Positions 25,485 to 36,675 of a DNA stretch of 64,000 bases are shown here, piece after piece (the first letter of the stretch is position 1; each line of letters opens with the position of its first letter). The DNA lies in assembly GCA_016748015.1 (NCBI GenBank), contig JAAOMT010000523.1, positions 1,134,437-1,198,436 of the forward strand, in the 5' to 3' direction. The stretch is from Geosiphon pyriformis. Taxonomy: Eukaryota; Glomeromycota; Glomeromycetes; Archaeosporales; Geosiphonaceae. The position numbers and the translations under genes were made by a program. The notes beneath the pieces are model-generated. The model was not told the DNA's origin. It saw only the letters and a list, made by a program, of their open reading frames with translations, and did not search any database.

Positions 25485-26700
25485 TTATCCTTTCCAAAGA
25501 GATTGAGCTCTGGTGAAATCAAGCTATTTATAAGATATTCTAATTGAAGGGTTTTGTCTAACTCAAAACTAACTAGTTTGTTGAAGTCTTTTATAGATAG
25601 AGTGTATAGTACTTGAGGCAAAATAAGCTTTGTATCCAAGAGACCAAATCTTTGTATAAGAGTTTTGGTTCTTCTTGCAATGATCAAAACTCTTGGGACA
25701 TCTAAACATATAATGCCCAAAATTTTCACTTGTATCTCTGAAGTTGTTTTTTTCATGAGCTTCATTTCTTCTATAATTTCACCAAGACAACCATAGAGTT
25801 CTAGTTGTCTTCTATATGACAAGTATTTGTCTATGGGCAAGATTTCCTTAATCATTTTTCCAATTGTCATGGAAGGTGTAAGTATTGTTGCTGTTATGCT
25901 TTCCAGCAAATACTTATCCATTTTGCTACCAATTCTTTCTCTTCTGGTAGTGGTTTTTTTTGGTCTAATAACAGTATGTTCCATTGTTATTAGTTATGGT
26001 AGTTTGTTTTCCAATGGTCAGAGTAGTATTTGGATAATTTTTAATTCAGTATTTATGGAGAGTATAGAAAGCATTTTAAATGTTTTGATCTAAGAAATAA
26101 TTGTTCATATTGATTGAAGATACCTCTGTTTTGGGAATGGTGCATTTATTTATATCTGATTTTTGATCATTTGGGTCAGTATTACCACAACAGATAACCA
26201 ATCAGACTGTTTGTGATATTTCTTGAGTCATTTGTCATGAACAGGGTGATCATTGAAGATTGCTCCATATTGATCTTATAAAATATAAGAACCATTGTTC
26301 AAAACTTTTGTTAACTATAAAGAATTCTTTCCACTGGCTAGAGAATTTATTACCATAGACATTGTCTCTGTCTAAACGGTATTCTAAAACTAAGTCACCA
26401 ACATTTAAGGAAAATATTTTATATGTTTTCTTTTTCTTAAGCTTCTCTTAGAATTGTTTTATCTTTTCAAAGGCAATTATCCATGCTTCTACTAATGAAT
26501 CAAGAATGGTACCAAGTCTTTTTTACAAAATGTTTTTGTAATTTCCTATTGTTATTTGTTCAAAGAGTATTGTCTCAATGTCAGTTTCTATTGGTAGAAT
26601 TGCCATTCGTCCATAGAGTAGATAAAAGGGTTCATAACTTGTTATGTCATGATTCACAGTTCTATAGGCAAACAAGGCTAAAGGCAGTACTTTGTCTCAT
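25454..26700 (-). pseudogene. Gypsy D post-integrase C-terminal region
   Basis: 25,454-25,984 is open for 176 residues (…RRERIGSKMDKYLLESI…), mostly helical and charged, with no membrane segment. Upstream, 25,985-26,700, the frame is stop-ridden but reads the linker from the integrase (…NVYGNKFSSQWKEFFIVNK…). The ORF runs through the polypurine tract and ends 31 bases inside the 3' LTR. Gypsy C has the same domain and ending (37,850-38,520), so it is a fixed part of this family's pol. I recognise no chromodomain and no env features. Confidence 0.65.
25485..25500 (-). other. Polypurine tract of gypsy D
   Basis: In sense TCTTTGGAAAGGATAA abuts the 3' LTR. The C copy has the related GAAGAGGATGA at 38,480-38,490. 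Confidence 0.65.
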
Positions 26701-27652
26701 ATGTTTGTTTTTTCACTGGTTTTGGCTAGGGTTTCACATAGTATTCTATTAAAATGTTCCACTAGGCCATTTGTTTGGAGGTGATAAGGAGAGAAAAGTT
26801 TGTAATGTATTCCCATTTTTCTGCAAAGTTCTTCAACAAGTGTACTGAGAAAAGCTCTTCCTCTGTCAGATAAAAGTTCTTTGGGGCAGCCATGGCAACA
26901 AATGATATCTTCATAAATGAAATTGGCTATTGGGACTGCTGTTTGGTTTGGAGTGGCTCTTGCTTCTACCCACTTTGTAAGATAGTTGGTAGCTGTGATA
27001 ATGTATCTGTTGCCATCAGGAGTTATTGTTAAAGGTCTAACAACATCTATACCAATTCTGTCAAAGAGTTGACTAACAGAGATTGGATGGATATCTTCTT
27101 TGCAATTGGGTTTTCCTTTTCTTTGGCAGATATTACAGGTTTTGATGTATTCAGCAATGTCTTTTCCCAAGGTAGGCCAATAATAGTAAGCTAGAGTTTT
27201 TTGAATTGTTTTTGTTTTTCCAAAGTGTCCAGCTAATGGATCAGTATGCATATTGTAGATCACAATTTCTCTTTCTTCAAATCTGATGACTCTTTGGGGG
27301 CAGTCAGGATCTTTTCTATTTCTTTTATAAAGTTGGTTCTGGCAAATCAAATAGAAATTTGATTGTTTGCACAAATGTTTTCTTTGTTGTCATGTGTATT
27401 TTGGTGGGTATTGTCCTTTACCCAAAAATTTCATTAAGACAGAGTAGTTGTCCAAGTTCATTATCGTGTTTGTCAAAAAAGGGAGAATTACTAATAATTA
27501 AGTTGGTTTGGTTTGAGAGGGTTGTTCTGTCACTAGATGGTAAGTCTGGAGAGAGCATCAGCATTTTGATGATTAGCTCCTTTGCGATGTTAAATATTAT
27601 AGTCAAATTCATCCAAGTGGAGTATCCAGTGAGTTATCCGTTTGTGTTCTAG
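26697..27652 (-). pseudogene. Gypsy D integrase (zinc domain and core)
   Basis: 26,697-27,374 is open for 225 residues. The zinc-binding part reads MHTDPLAGHFGKTKT…CNICQRKG. The core reads DRIGIDVVRPLTIT…NYLTKWVEA…, CHGCPKELLSDRG and YHLQTNGLVEHFNR, giving the D…D…E arrangement of retroviral-type integrases. An upstream stretch to 27,652 is stop-rich linker from RNase H. The integrase joins cDNA to chromosomal DNA with 4-bp staggering, which fits the GTGG duplication. Confidence 0.88.
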
Positions 27653-29018
27653 TCTCTTTTTGTTGCACAGCCAAACCAAAGCTTGGTGATCTGTTACCAC
27701 CAAAAACTTCATACCAAGAAGCTACTTACTCCAGTAACTGGTGGACCATACTACTGCTAAGCATTCTTGTTCAGTGACTGAATAGTTCTGTTCTACTGGG
27801 GAAAGGGTTCTACTGGTATAGGCTATGGCATGTTCTTTGCCATCTTCATCTTTCTGGGAGAGAACAGCACCAAGTCCAAAGCCAGATGCATCAGTGTAGA
27901 GGATAAAGAGTTGATCTAGATCAGGTTGCTTGAGAATGGGTTCTGTAACCAGTTTTTCCTTTAAAGTTTCAAAGGCTTTTTGCTAATGTATTCCCCAATG
28001 GTAATTGACATTTTTTCTGAGTAGCTGATTGAAAGGAGAGGCGATTTTGGAGAAATCCTTGACAAATTTGTGATAATAAGAGGCCAAACCAAGAAAAAAG
28101 CGTAGTTCATGAATTTTTATTGGTTGTTTGATGTTTTGGACTTTTTCAACTTTGGCTGGGTCAGGAAAAATTTCATCTTTTGTGATAAGATGACCAAGGA
28201 ACTGAGTGGATTGTCTTCCAAAGAAAAATTTGATTGGGTTAATCTTGAGGCCAGCATTTCTGAGGAGGTCAAAAATCTTTTGCAAATGTTCTAGCTGTTC
28301 ATTCCAAGTTTTTGAGTATACCATTATGTCATCCAAATAGACTAGAACAAAGTTTTCCTTGACTGATTCAAATACTTTATCTATTAAGCGTTAAAAGGTG
28401 GAAGGAGCGTTGGTAAGACCAAAAGGCATGACTGTGAATTCATAGGTGCCATACTTGGTGATGAAGACAGTTTTCTTTCTGCTTTCTGGATCCATCTCTA
28501 CTTGCCAGAATCCAGCAGTTAAGTCAATGGTTGAGAAAAAAGCAGCATCTTTGAATTGGTCTAACATTGCATCAATCTTGGGAAGTGGGTACATGTCTCT
28601 TTCAGTGATGGCATTTAATTGGTGGTAGTCAACACAGAAGCATAATGTTCCACCTTTCTTGGATACCACTACAACTGGAAAAGCCCATTCACTCTTGGTT
28701 TTTTGTATGAATCCAAGTTCTTTTATTTGGTTTATCTCTTTCTTGATAAACTCATCATTGTGCTGATTGGATTGATAAGACTTCAAATGGATGGGTCAAG
28801 TTTTTCTGGTGGTGATGGTATGTTGTATCACATGAATATGTCCAGAGGTATCACCTTTTTTGGAGATAACTGGGCTATTTCTAGCCAGCAAATTTTCAAT
28901 GTCTATTTTTCTTTTTTCTGGGGAGGGTTTTTTTTGTTCTACAGCCAGTGATTGGATCTCAGATGGTTCATTCTCAAAGGACTTCTGTACTTCTTTCAAT
29001 TTTTCTCAGGTATCAAAC
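27653..29018 (-). pseudogene. Gypsy D reverse transcriptase and RNase H
   Basis: 28,391-28,786 carries RT motifs up to A (FCVDYHQLNA, STIDLTAGFWQVEMD). 27,983-28,336 carries the catalytic box as YLDDIMVYS, followed by the thumb. RNase H is at 27,660-27,960 (ILYTDASGFGLGAVLSQ…). Interruptions: TAA at ~28,390, TAG at ~27,980 and stops after RNase H. Both catalytic RT Asp are present, unlike in gypsy B. Confidence 0.9.
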
Positions 29019-30222
29019 TGATTGGTTCCCAATCTCTGTAATAGATCAGGCATAATTTGTATTCATCTCTTGAAAAATACAAGGGTTTGTTGCACCAACA
29101 CTGGGCACAAGAACCATGTCACCAAAAACTGTATTTGGCTTTCTTGCCAGGTTTTCTTTTAAAGGTTCTTCTAAGAATATCATAATAAGGCCAGCAGATT
29201 AACTTGTCATTTACAATGATTTCTTTTTTGTCTGCTTTAACATTGTCCAGTAGTTTGCTATTGCTGGTAAAGGTGGTATAGGTGAATTCAGCAGTTTCTT
29301 TTTGTTCTTTTTGTTCTTCTTTTTCATCACTCTCTTTATCATTTGATTCATCTGATTGTTCTTCTTCTTGGTTTTGTTTGGGTACTGGGGGAGTTGTCCA
29401 ATGGTGACACTTAACCACAATGGGTTTCTCACCACATCTGATGGTTAATTCATAAAGTTCATAATCAAGCAAAGTTTTTGCTTTCTTGAGCCATTCATTG
29501 CTAACAATGATGGTGTATTCCTTGGCTTCAGAAACTTCCATGTTAGTTTCAATGCTGATTCCATTGATGCAAACAGGAACAGCTTTGGCAATACCCAGTC
29601 CTTTCTTTTTGTCACCATGTACATTGGTCATTGGTCTGGTGGAAGGTTCATCAATCTTTCTATCAATTGCTTCTAAGAAGTGTTTGGCAATGACACTAAC
29701 AGATGATCCACTGTTCAGAATTAAGTCAATAAAATATTCAGCCACTTGGGCTTTACAAATCAGAGAGGTGACATTGCTGTTGTTAGCAAGTCCAACTTGG
29801 CGAGAGTACTTGTTGGTTTTTGGTGTCTTCTTCTTTAGAATTAAGGATTTGCAAAAATTCTTTCTGAACTGTGAGTGGGTCATTAACTGGCCAAATGTAA
29901 TATGTGCTGGGGTTTCTATGAGATCTTTAACAACGGAATAGGGTCCAGATTTTTGTACAATTTCTGGGGGTTTCAACTTTGGAGGATTCTTAAAAACTTT
30001 AGCCTTTGGTGGCTCATTGTTATCAGCAGCAGAAGTTGAGGCTTTGTTGGGGTCTAGAACGAAATCAACCTTGGCTTTCTTCTTCTTTCTGGTTGGTTCT
30101 GAGATGTTGATTGCTAGTTTATTCATGTTATGGTCATTATCAGTTAAGTTAAAAGTGTAAAAGGGGTTTTCTTCTGGTTGGTTTGCACTCTCACTCTTTA
30201 GAGATATGCTTACCAGTTTAAA
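29019..30222 (-). pseudogene. Gypsy D protease and Cys cluster
   Basis: 29,119-30,126 is open for 335 residues: a Lys-rich N-terminus (…EPTRKKKKAKVDF…), an aspartic protease with LILNSGSS at 29,707-29,718 where gypsy C has LILDSGSS, then an acidic Glu/Lys-rich linker. After a TAG the Cys cluster CAQCWCNK…KLCLIYYRDW follows. The Asp-to-Asn change removes the catalytic residue. A one-base deletion near 29,000 puts the RT in another frame. Confidence 0.87.
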
Positions 30223-31766
30223 AGCTGATAAACAGTGACTTTAACTAGGAAATCCTCTCCAAAGAAATTGATGTTGGCATGATTGGGTCTTTGATTGGGG
30301 ACATTGTTGTTGTTGTTGGGTCTGTTGTTTTGGTTGTCATTGTTTCTGGGAGCTGGAGGAGGCAGTAGAGGATTGTTGCAATCTCTGGAGAAATGTTCAG
30401 TTAATCCACATCTATAACACACAGGAGAGCCACAATTTTGCTGTCTTTGGTAAGGAGGTTGCTGGGGCTGATTAAAACGGTTTTCAAATCTGGGTCTTTG
30501 TGGTTGCTGGTTATCTCTGACTGCTTGGGCTAATGGTTCTAATAGCCAAGCAAGATTTACTGTAAGTCTATCTATTAATTGTTCATTTGGATCTTGTGTC
30601 TGGACAGCAAAAGAAGTAGCAGCCATTTGAAGAGTAAGAGCCATAACAGGAGCAGAAGCAAAAACTGGAAGTGTGGATCCCAAATGCATTCTTTGATTGT
30701 CTTCAATTCTTTGGGCAAGTTCAATGGCCATATCTATGGTGGGATTATCTTTTAAAGCCAAAAGAGACCAAAGAGCATACAATAAATCAGTTCTCAATTC
30801 TTTTGTGAAGGAGTGGATCTTTTGCTCTTCAGTCCAGTTTTTACTAAAGTCTATATGCTTGATGAGTTTTCTGATTACTTTGGCATATTTGGTCACAATT
30901 TTACCAGGACCTTGGGTTTTTTTTTCTAATTCCATATGCCATTTGGATATTAAGATGGGAGTTCTGAATTTGTTTTCAAACCAAGTAGTGAAAGAGGTAT
31001 TGTTTTCTCCAATATTTGTTGGGGTCTATCTAAAAATTCTTTGTTGAGCACCAGCATTGGTTTCTTGTGAAAACCAGGTAGCAGAGGAGTCTTGGAGATA
31101 GCCACCAACGATTTGAAACTTGTATTCATCATCATACTGGTTTGCAGTGGCTGCTCTTTCAAAATTGTCCAACTATTCAATTGGATCTTGGGCATCACTT
31201 CTAAATAGGGGTAGTGGGATGTTGTTTCTTCATTCCAAAGCAGTTTGTATGCCTTGGAAAGTGGCCAGGATGTTTACTTGTATTGGATCTTGGGCCATTG
31301 GTTTAGAAGTTACTGTTTGTGTGGAGTGCTCTGATTCACTTAAGAAGAGATCAAAAATAGGAGCTGTTTGGTAGCTTTCTTCTTCTGTTTCAAGGGGAGT
31401 TACTGTTGATTGATGGGCAGCAATCCAAATGTGAATTTGATGATTCAGATATTCGAAATCAGGGGGCTGTTGTTTAAAGGTTGTAGAATATAAGAGCTGA
31501 TTAATACTGTTGTTTCTTTCTTTAAAGTTGTCTTCAAAATAAGCTTGATCAAAGTAATAGGTTGTATAAATTGTATAGGTTTCAGCTAAATGCTTATTCA
31601 GGAACCAGTTCCAAAAGTCTTGGAATTGTCTGCTAGATTGTTTTTCAATGGGAAAGCAGATCAAGCAGAAGGGCAGAGGATTAAGTTCAATGAAATCTAG
31701 GTCGTTTTTGTTGTGTGCTGCAAAGTGTTCTTCTGATTGCTGTGGCAGATATGAGTAATCACCCAT
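30207..31766 (-). pseudogene. Gypsy D gag
   Basis: One frame from ATG 31,766 to the stop near 30,207 with three internal stops: TGA after GIQTALE, TAG after DPIE, and TAG after RIFR. The first two sit where Trp would fit; all could come from G-to-A or C-to-T. Order: N-terminal helical part, capsid-type middle (FERAATANQYDDEYKFQ…ATWF…), helical C-terminal capsid part, Gln/Pro linker, and CCHC knuckle CYRCGLTEHFSRDC near 30,405. About 520 residues if read through. Confidence 0.9.
30216..30222 (-). promoter_or_regulatory. -1 frameshift heptamer in gypsy D
   Basis: TTTAAAC in the gag frame (T TTA AAC), one codon before the gag stop. A -1 slip leads into LVSISLKSESANQPEEN and on to the protease ORF. 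It is the same signal and position as in gypsy C. Confidence 0.72.
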
Positions 31767-31795
31767 ACAATGAGGGAATAAGTGAATTTTGACAA

Positions 31796-31812
31796 CCTCA
31801 CAGAGAGCACCA
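31796..31812 (-). other. Primer-binding site of gypsy D
   Basis: TGGTGCTCTCTGTGAGG in sense, six bases after the 5' LTR. One base differs from the gypsy B site. Confidence 0.75.
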
Positions 31813-31818
31813 CTTTTA

Positions 31819-32483
31819 TGTTACGGATTGGAGTAACAAGCTAACAGATAGCAAGAGAAAACAGAATTGTAGGATGATGGAAATAATCAAAAAGGAATTC
31901 AACTTTAAAGAGCAAATTGAATGAGTATGGATTTAATGTGCAAGATCAGTCTTATAAAATATCTCAGTTGCTATTCTTTTCAAAGGTAACTGGGGAATTT
32001 GAAAGTAGAGGAATAGTCCGTACTGTCAACAATTGATCACCACTGGTATTAATTCTATGCCTTCACGTCAGTGCTCTTAGAATTCAATATTAGGTATCAA
32101 CTTGTGCTCTTCAGTCACATTTATACAAATAGTCTTCAAATACTACAATTATTCAAACAGGAAAAGGCCAATAAGTAATCTTTTATTCTAAGATGTTTGG
32201 ATACTTAAAGGTAGAGAAAGGGAAATTGGCAATAAGAAAGTAATTGAGATGAAAGTTGTTATTTTTATTTATTTGATTCTTGTCTAAAAGATGATTTTCT
32301 ATAGCTAAGAGACTTATTGCTTATATAGCTATTGAAAGTGGTCAACAACCAGATCAACAACTAGGTCAATAATCAGGTCAATGATCAGGTCAACAATCAC
32401 TATCTAAAAATAGAGTGGCTAATTATATGACATCAATGGCTAATACATGTGATAACTAATATTTATGGGTTTCAATCATAACA
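31819..32483 (-). repeat. 5' LTR of gypsy D
   Basis: Plus-strand TGTTACGGATTGGAG…ATCATAACA, mate of 24,829-25,484. TATA box (sense) at 32,320-32,327, with 12-bp iterons around 32,340-32,400. The right target duplicate GTGG follows at once. Confidence 0.93.
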
Positions 32484-32487
32484 GTGG

Positions 32488-33767
32488 TAAAGGTGTTTGT
32501 CAGTCTGTTAATGCTGTTATTATTGCTGAAATATCTTAAAAACTCAGTTTTGAATGTATTAAAATCTTGGGGTTTGTTGACTAGGCTTTGGTACCATAAG
32601 TCAGCAGTGTCCTGAAGAAAATATGGGATGGCTTGTATGGCTCTGACGTCATTCTATCCATTAGCTATAATGGTTTTCTCTATATTGTTTAGTCATACTT
32701 GGGCATCATCCTTTTTGCCAGTGAATTTTTCAATTTTGGCAATTAGTGCATAGACCATTTGTTGTGGCTGTGGAAATGACTGCTGTGGTGGTTGAAGTGG
32801 TTGAAGTGGTTGAAGTGGTTGTTGGAGGGGTTGTTGAAGTGGTTGCTGTTGCATTACTTCAATAATCAGTTCAATTGGTGGCTAATTGATAACAATTACT
32901 GGAGGTAAGTTTTGCTGATTAATTGTTTTAGAGTTTGTATTGTTCAGATTTGGCAGATTTTGAAAATTTGGAGTTTCAATTTCCAGATTTTCTAAATTTA
33001 TATTTTGCTGAGTTTGAAAGTTTGGTGTTTCAATGTTTGGGTTTTTAGTGATCGGGTTCTGGTAAGTAAATTCCTGATCTTTAGTTTTTTTTTTCTTCTT
33101 CTTGTTCTTCTTCCAAATCCATTACTTCCCAGGGACTTGTGGTTCCGAAATCTGGTTAAGGTAATGGAGATTGAAGTCCTAATGACATGGAAGATTGTGA
33201 CTTAAATCCTTCAAAATATGTATCATATGGTCCTAAAAAGTCTTTTTTTCTTTGTTTACTCTGAAATGGAAATTGTTCGAAGGTTGATGTCATGTGTAAT
33301 ATGAACACGTCTGTTGATGTGATGTTGATGGCACTTCCGGGTATATAGTAGTATGATGGGTTTGTTGGTGATTCAACTCTGGTTTTTTTTCAAGTGGATG
33401 GTTGTATTTGTTTTGGTGTTACTGCTGGTGTTTGCAACCTTCCTTTGCCTTTATCTGCATAGGTAATAGGGAATTGTTGTTGTGTGTATCTTTCAATGGT
33501 TTGATTTATTTCCCTAATAATTGGGGCAAAACTGTAATTTCTTGGTAAGCTGGTATGTTGAAATAATTCTGTATAGAAATTTTCCCTTGTGGCTTCAATG
33601 TTAATTGTTCCTCCTAAGCAGTCTGTAATTTTATTGTTGACATAGAAGTTAAAGGCTGATTTTGCTGGGAAATGATTATTGTTCAATTCTAATTGTTGGC
33701 TGTACTGTTGAAACAAGAATTTGGCAAATTCTAAATGGTTTGCTCCTATGATTTCTGATTCTGCCAC
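32488..33767 (-). pseudogene. Gypsy B gag, N-terminal half
   Basis: 33,390-33,767 is open from ATG (125 residues, MAESEIIGANHLEFAKFLFQ…). Leftwards the frame is broken by many stops but includes a Thr/Ser-rich stretch made by repeated GGTTGAAGTGGTTG-type units near 32,780-32,860. Gypsy D cuts gag after 32,488; the C-terminal half is at 23,931-24,828. Role: particle protein. Confidence 0.7.
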
Positions 33768-33810
33768 TTTTAGATGATTGTGGTTGGTGCCAGTTCTCTG
33801 TAGAATTATA

Positions 33811-33827
33811 CCTCACAGGGAGCACCA
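33811..33827 (-). other. Primer-binding site of gypsy B
   Basis: TGGTGCTCCCTGTGAGG in sense, two bases after the 5' LTR. Its reverse complement ends in CCA as a tRNA does. Confidence 0.78.
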
Positions 33828-33829
33828 AA

Positions 33830-34609
33830 TGTTACAAATGATTATTTGGGATCTTAAGTTAAATAACAAATTCATAATTTGGTGCTTGGTTGGTATTCTG
33901 GTGTTGATATCTGAAGGTTTTGTTGTAAAGTTTTTTGTATAATAAACAGAGATTTAATAATTGTTTTTAGTAGTCTTTTGAAATTATAATTCCATCAAAT
34001 TTTTTTCTCAGCATGGTGGCTGGTAATCTTGGCAGAGATGCTTTTCTGGTAAGCTATCCTTAAATTCTCAATTTTTATACTCTTCCTTTGGGGTCTTTTA
34101 CCAGACTATTCTTGACATCAATAACTCAGTGCTTAATCTTTAATCAGTTTAGTAAAACCAAAGAAATAACAAAAAGAAATAAAAGAAAATTAAAGAAGTA
34201 AACAAAAGCAAATGCAAGTTAGTATTCCGTCAATAACCGTGATCAAGAGCTATTGTTCTAGTATAGTTAAGTATCAAATACTATCAACATGAAGTGTTGA
34301 TAGCTAAAAGTGGATTGAAATAGTGAATAATTATTTATTGATATTTGTGATATGGAAGGTTTCTAACTGATGAATTCTGTCTTTTCTACTTCTAATACTA
34401 CTGCTATATATACATGCTTTGGGTTCTATGAGATCACTCACATTCTTGAGCAATGTGCTATAATTTCTCAAGCAATGCTCACATTACTGAGCAATGTGTT
34501 ATATCTTCTTAACATTACTCCACATTGTTGAGCAATGTACTCACATGCTAACTACTACTTGCTTATTGGTCCACTATTTTTCTATATCTGTTTTTTTTTA
34601 TGAGTAACA
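33830..34609 (-). repeat. 5' LTR of gypsy B
   Basis: Plus-strand TGTTACAAATGATTATTTGG…ATGAGTAACA. It is shorter than its mate because the U3 palindrome module (34,430-34,550) has fewer copies. CCAT follows and the gypsy C reverse transcriptase resumes. Confidence 0.92.
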
Positions 34610-34613
34610 CCAT

Positions 34614-35827
34614 TGACTTAACTGCTGGATTCTGGCAAGTAGAAATGGATCCAAAAAGCAGAAAGAAAACTGCCTTTATTACCAAGTATAACACCTATAA
34701 ATTCACAGTCATGCTTTTTGGTCTTACCAATGCTCCTCCTATCTTTCAATGCCTAATGGATAAAGTGTTTGAATCAGTAAAAGAAAACTTTGTTCTGGTT
34801 TACTTGGATGACATAATGATATATTCAAAAACCTGGGATGAACACCTGCAAAAGGTTTTTAATCTCCTTAGAAATGCTGATTTTAAGATCAACCCAATAA
34901 AATCTTTCTTTGGACGCCAATTCACCCAATTCCTTGGTTATCTTATTACAAAAGATGGAATCTTCTCTAACCCAGCTAAAGTTGAAAAAGTTCAGAACAT
35001 TAAACAACCAATGAATATTCCTAAACTACGCTTTTTCCTTAGTTTGGTCTTTTATTATTGCAAATTTATCAAGAATTTCTCCAAAATTGTCTTTTTTCTC
35101 AATTAGCTACTCAGAAAAAATGTCAATTATCACTGGGGCACTCATCAACAAAAAGCTTTTGAAATTCTGAAGGAAAAACTTGTTACTGAACCAATTTTCA
35201 AACAACCTGATTTGGACCAATCTTTTATTCTCTACACTAATACATCTGGTTATGGACTTGGTGCTGTCTTTTTACAGAAAAATGAAAATAGCAGAGAACA
35301 TGTCATAGCATATGCCAGTAGATCCCTCACACCAGCAGAAAAAAACTATTCAGTTACTAAACAAGAATGTTTAGCAGTAGTTTCGGCTACTAGTTACTGA
35401 AATCAATATCTTCTTGGTGTAAAATTCTTAGTGATAACAGATCATCAAGTCTTGGTTTGACTGCACAATAAAAAGAAGCTGAAACACAAACAAATAACTT
35501 GCTGGATACTCTACTTGAATGAATTCAACTATAATATTCAACATCACAAAGGAGCAAATCATCAAAATATTGATGCTTTCTCTAGATTTACCATTTAGTA
35601 ATAGTACAATCTCTCAAACCAAACCAACTTAATTATTAGTAAATTTTTCACAAACAAACATGATAATAGACTTTGACAACTACTCTGTTTTAATAGAATT
35701 TTTGGGTAAAGGACAATACCCACCAGAATACACTTGATAGCAAAAAAAACATTTGTGCAAACAATCAAATTTTTATTTGATTTACTAGAACCAATTATAT
35801 AAAAAAAACAAAAAAGATTCTGACCAC
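34614..35827 (+). pseudogene. Gypsy C pol, middle part: RT catalytic region and RNase H
   Basis: Continues the RT cut at 16,948 and reads DLTAGFWQVEMD, then YLDDIMIYS (catalytic Asp intact) and the thumb. After a TAG near 35,105 comes RNase H from about 35,200, where the first catalytic Asp is Asn (ILYTNTSGYGLG against ILYTDASGFGLG in D). More stops follow TSY at 35,400. The end is cut by a B-type LTR. Confidence 0.9.
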
Positions 35828-36675
35828 TGTTACAGGTGATTATTTGGGGTCTCAAATCAAATAACAAACCCATAATTTGGTGCTTGATTAATACAATAAT
35901 GTTGGTAATTTCTGAAGGTGGTTTTTCTGAAGATTTTATTGTGGAGTCTTTTGTATAATAAACAGAGATTTAATTGATTGTTTTATCTGTAGCTTCTTAA
36001 AACTGCAGTTTTGTCAAATTTCTTTCTCAGCATGGTGGCCAGTAATCCTCCTGGTAAGCTATTCTCAAATCTATAAGTGTTCTACTCTTGTTTCATAGGT
36101 CTTTTACAAGTTTTTATGATGTTTGTATCTCAGTGCTTAATCCTTAATCAATTAGTAAAACAATGAACAACAAAAAAAATAGAAAAGTAAAGAGATAAGA
36201 AAATAAGCCAAGACAGTAACACATTAATATTCCATCAATAGCCATGATTAAGAGCTATTGTTCCAATGTGGTTAAGTATTAATTACTATCAACATAAAGT
36301 GTTGATAGTAGAGAATAGATTAAAATAGTAAATAATTATTTATTTGTAATGTGGAAGGTTGTTTAAATTAAATCTAAACTGAGAGGTCTGGCTTTTCTAC
36401 TTCTAATGCTACCACTATATATACATAATTGAGATTTCTCAATTCCTCAATTCTTCGTACCAAGAATTCTGGAATTCCTGAAATTCTGCAATTTTTTTGA
36501 GAGAAATTCTAAAATTCTGGAATCCTGCGATTTCTTGTATAAGAATCTTGAAATTTCTGGAATTCTGCAATTCCTTTGGGAGGAATCCTGGAATTCCACA
36601 TTTACTATGGCTACTTCTGATTGGCTAATTTATATGCTAATATACTTCTTATATTTTATGAGTAACATTATCTCC
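35828..36675 (-). repeat. B-type LTR remnant inside gypsy C, with 8 bp of polypurine tract
   Basis: 35,828-36,667 matches the gypsy B LTRs at both ends (TGTTACAGGTGATTATTTGG…ATGAGTAACA). It is followed by TTATCTCC, the same eight bases that lie between LTR and interior in gypsy B. The flanks do not form a duplicate (GACCAC left, AAAGAGTC right), and a few bases of the C integrase are missing. It is therefore not a clean solo LTR but an element reduced by deletion. Its U3 module consists of GGAATTCCTGAAATTC-like repeats, unlike the LTRs of gypsy B. Confidence 0.88.

Larger units (their letters stand above)
24829..32483 (-). mobile_element. Gypsy D, LTR retrotransposon inserted in gypsy B
   Basis: LTRs at 24,829-25,484 and 31,819-32,483 are flanked by GTGG (24,825-24,828 and 32,484-32,487). 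It belongs to the same family as gypsy C: gag, protease, RT, integrase and LTRs align with C. It is the innermost layer and the best preserved gypsy, with long open blocks, but gag has three in-frame stops, the protease has LNSG for LDSG, and pol has a one-base deletion near 29,000. YLDD of the RT is intact. Confidence 0.95.
16949..34609 (-). mobile_element. Gypsy B, dUTPase-bearing LTR retrotransposon, inserted in gypsy C
   Basis: LTRs at 16,949-17,808 and 33,830-34,609 are flanked by CCAT on both sides (16,945-16,948 and 34,610-34,613). Genes run on the minus strand. Sense order from the right: LTR, primer site, gag, protease, Cys-rich segments, dUTPase, reverse transcriptase, RNase H, integrase, C-terminal region, polypurine tract, LTR. 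Gypsy D is inserted in gag. Many stops, frameshifts and a YLNN in place of the catalytic YxDD mean it cannot move by itself. Decayed relatives are at 35,828-36,667 and 49,432-51,542. Confidence 0.94.

Noticed and set aside
25454-25984. An env-like gene after integrase in gypsy D
   Set aside because: It has no signal peptide, no membrane segment and no glycoprotein-like Cys pattern, and it continues the pol frame.
24829-32483. Classical RIP as the sole mutator
   Set aside because: The LTR pair shows many TG/CA differences that require CpG ancestors. CpA-type changes also exist, so RIP alone does not fit.
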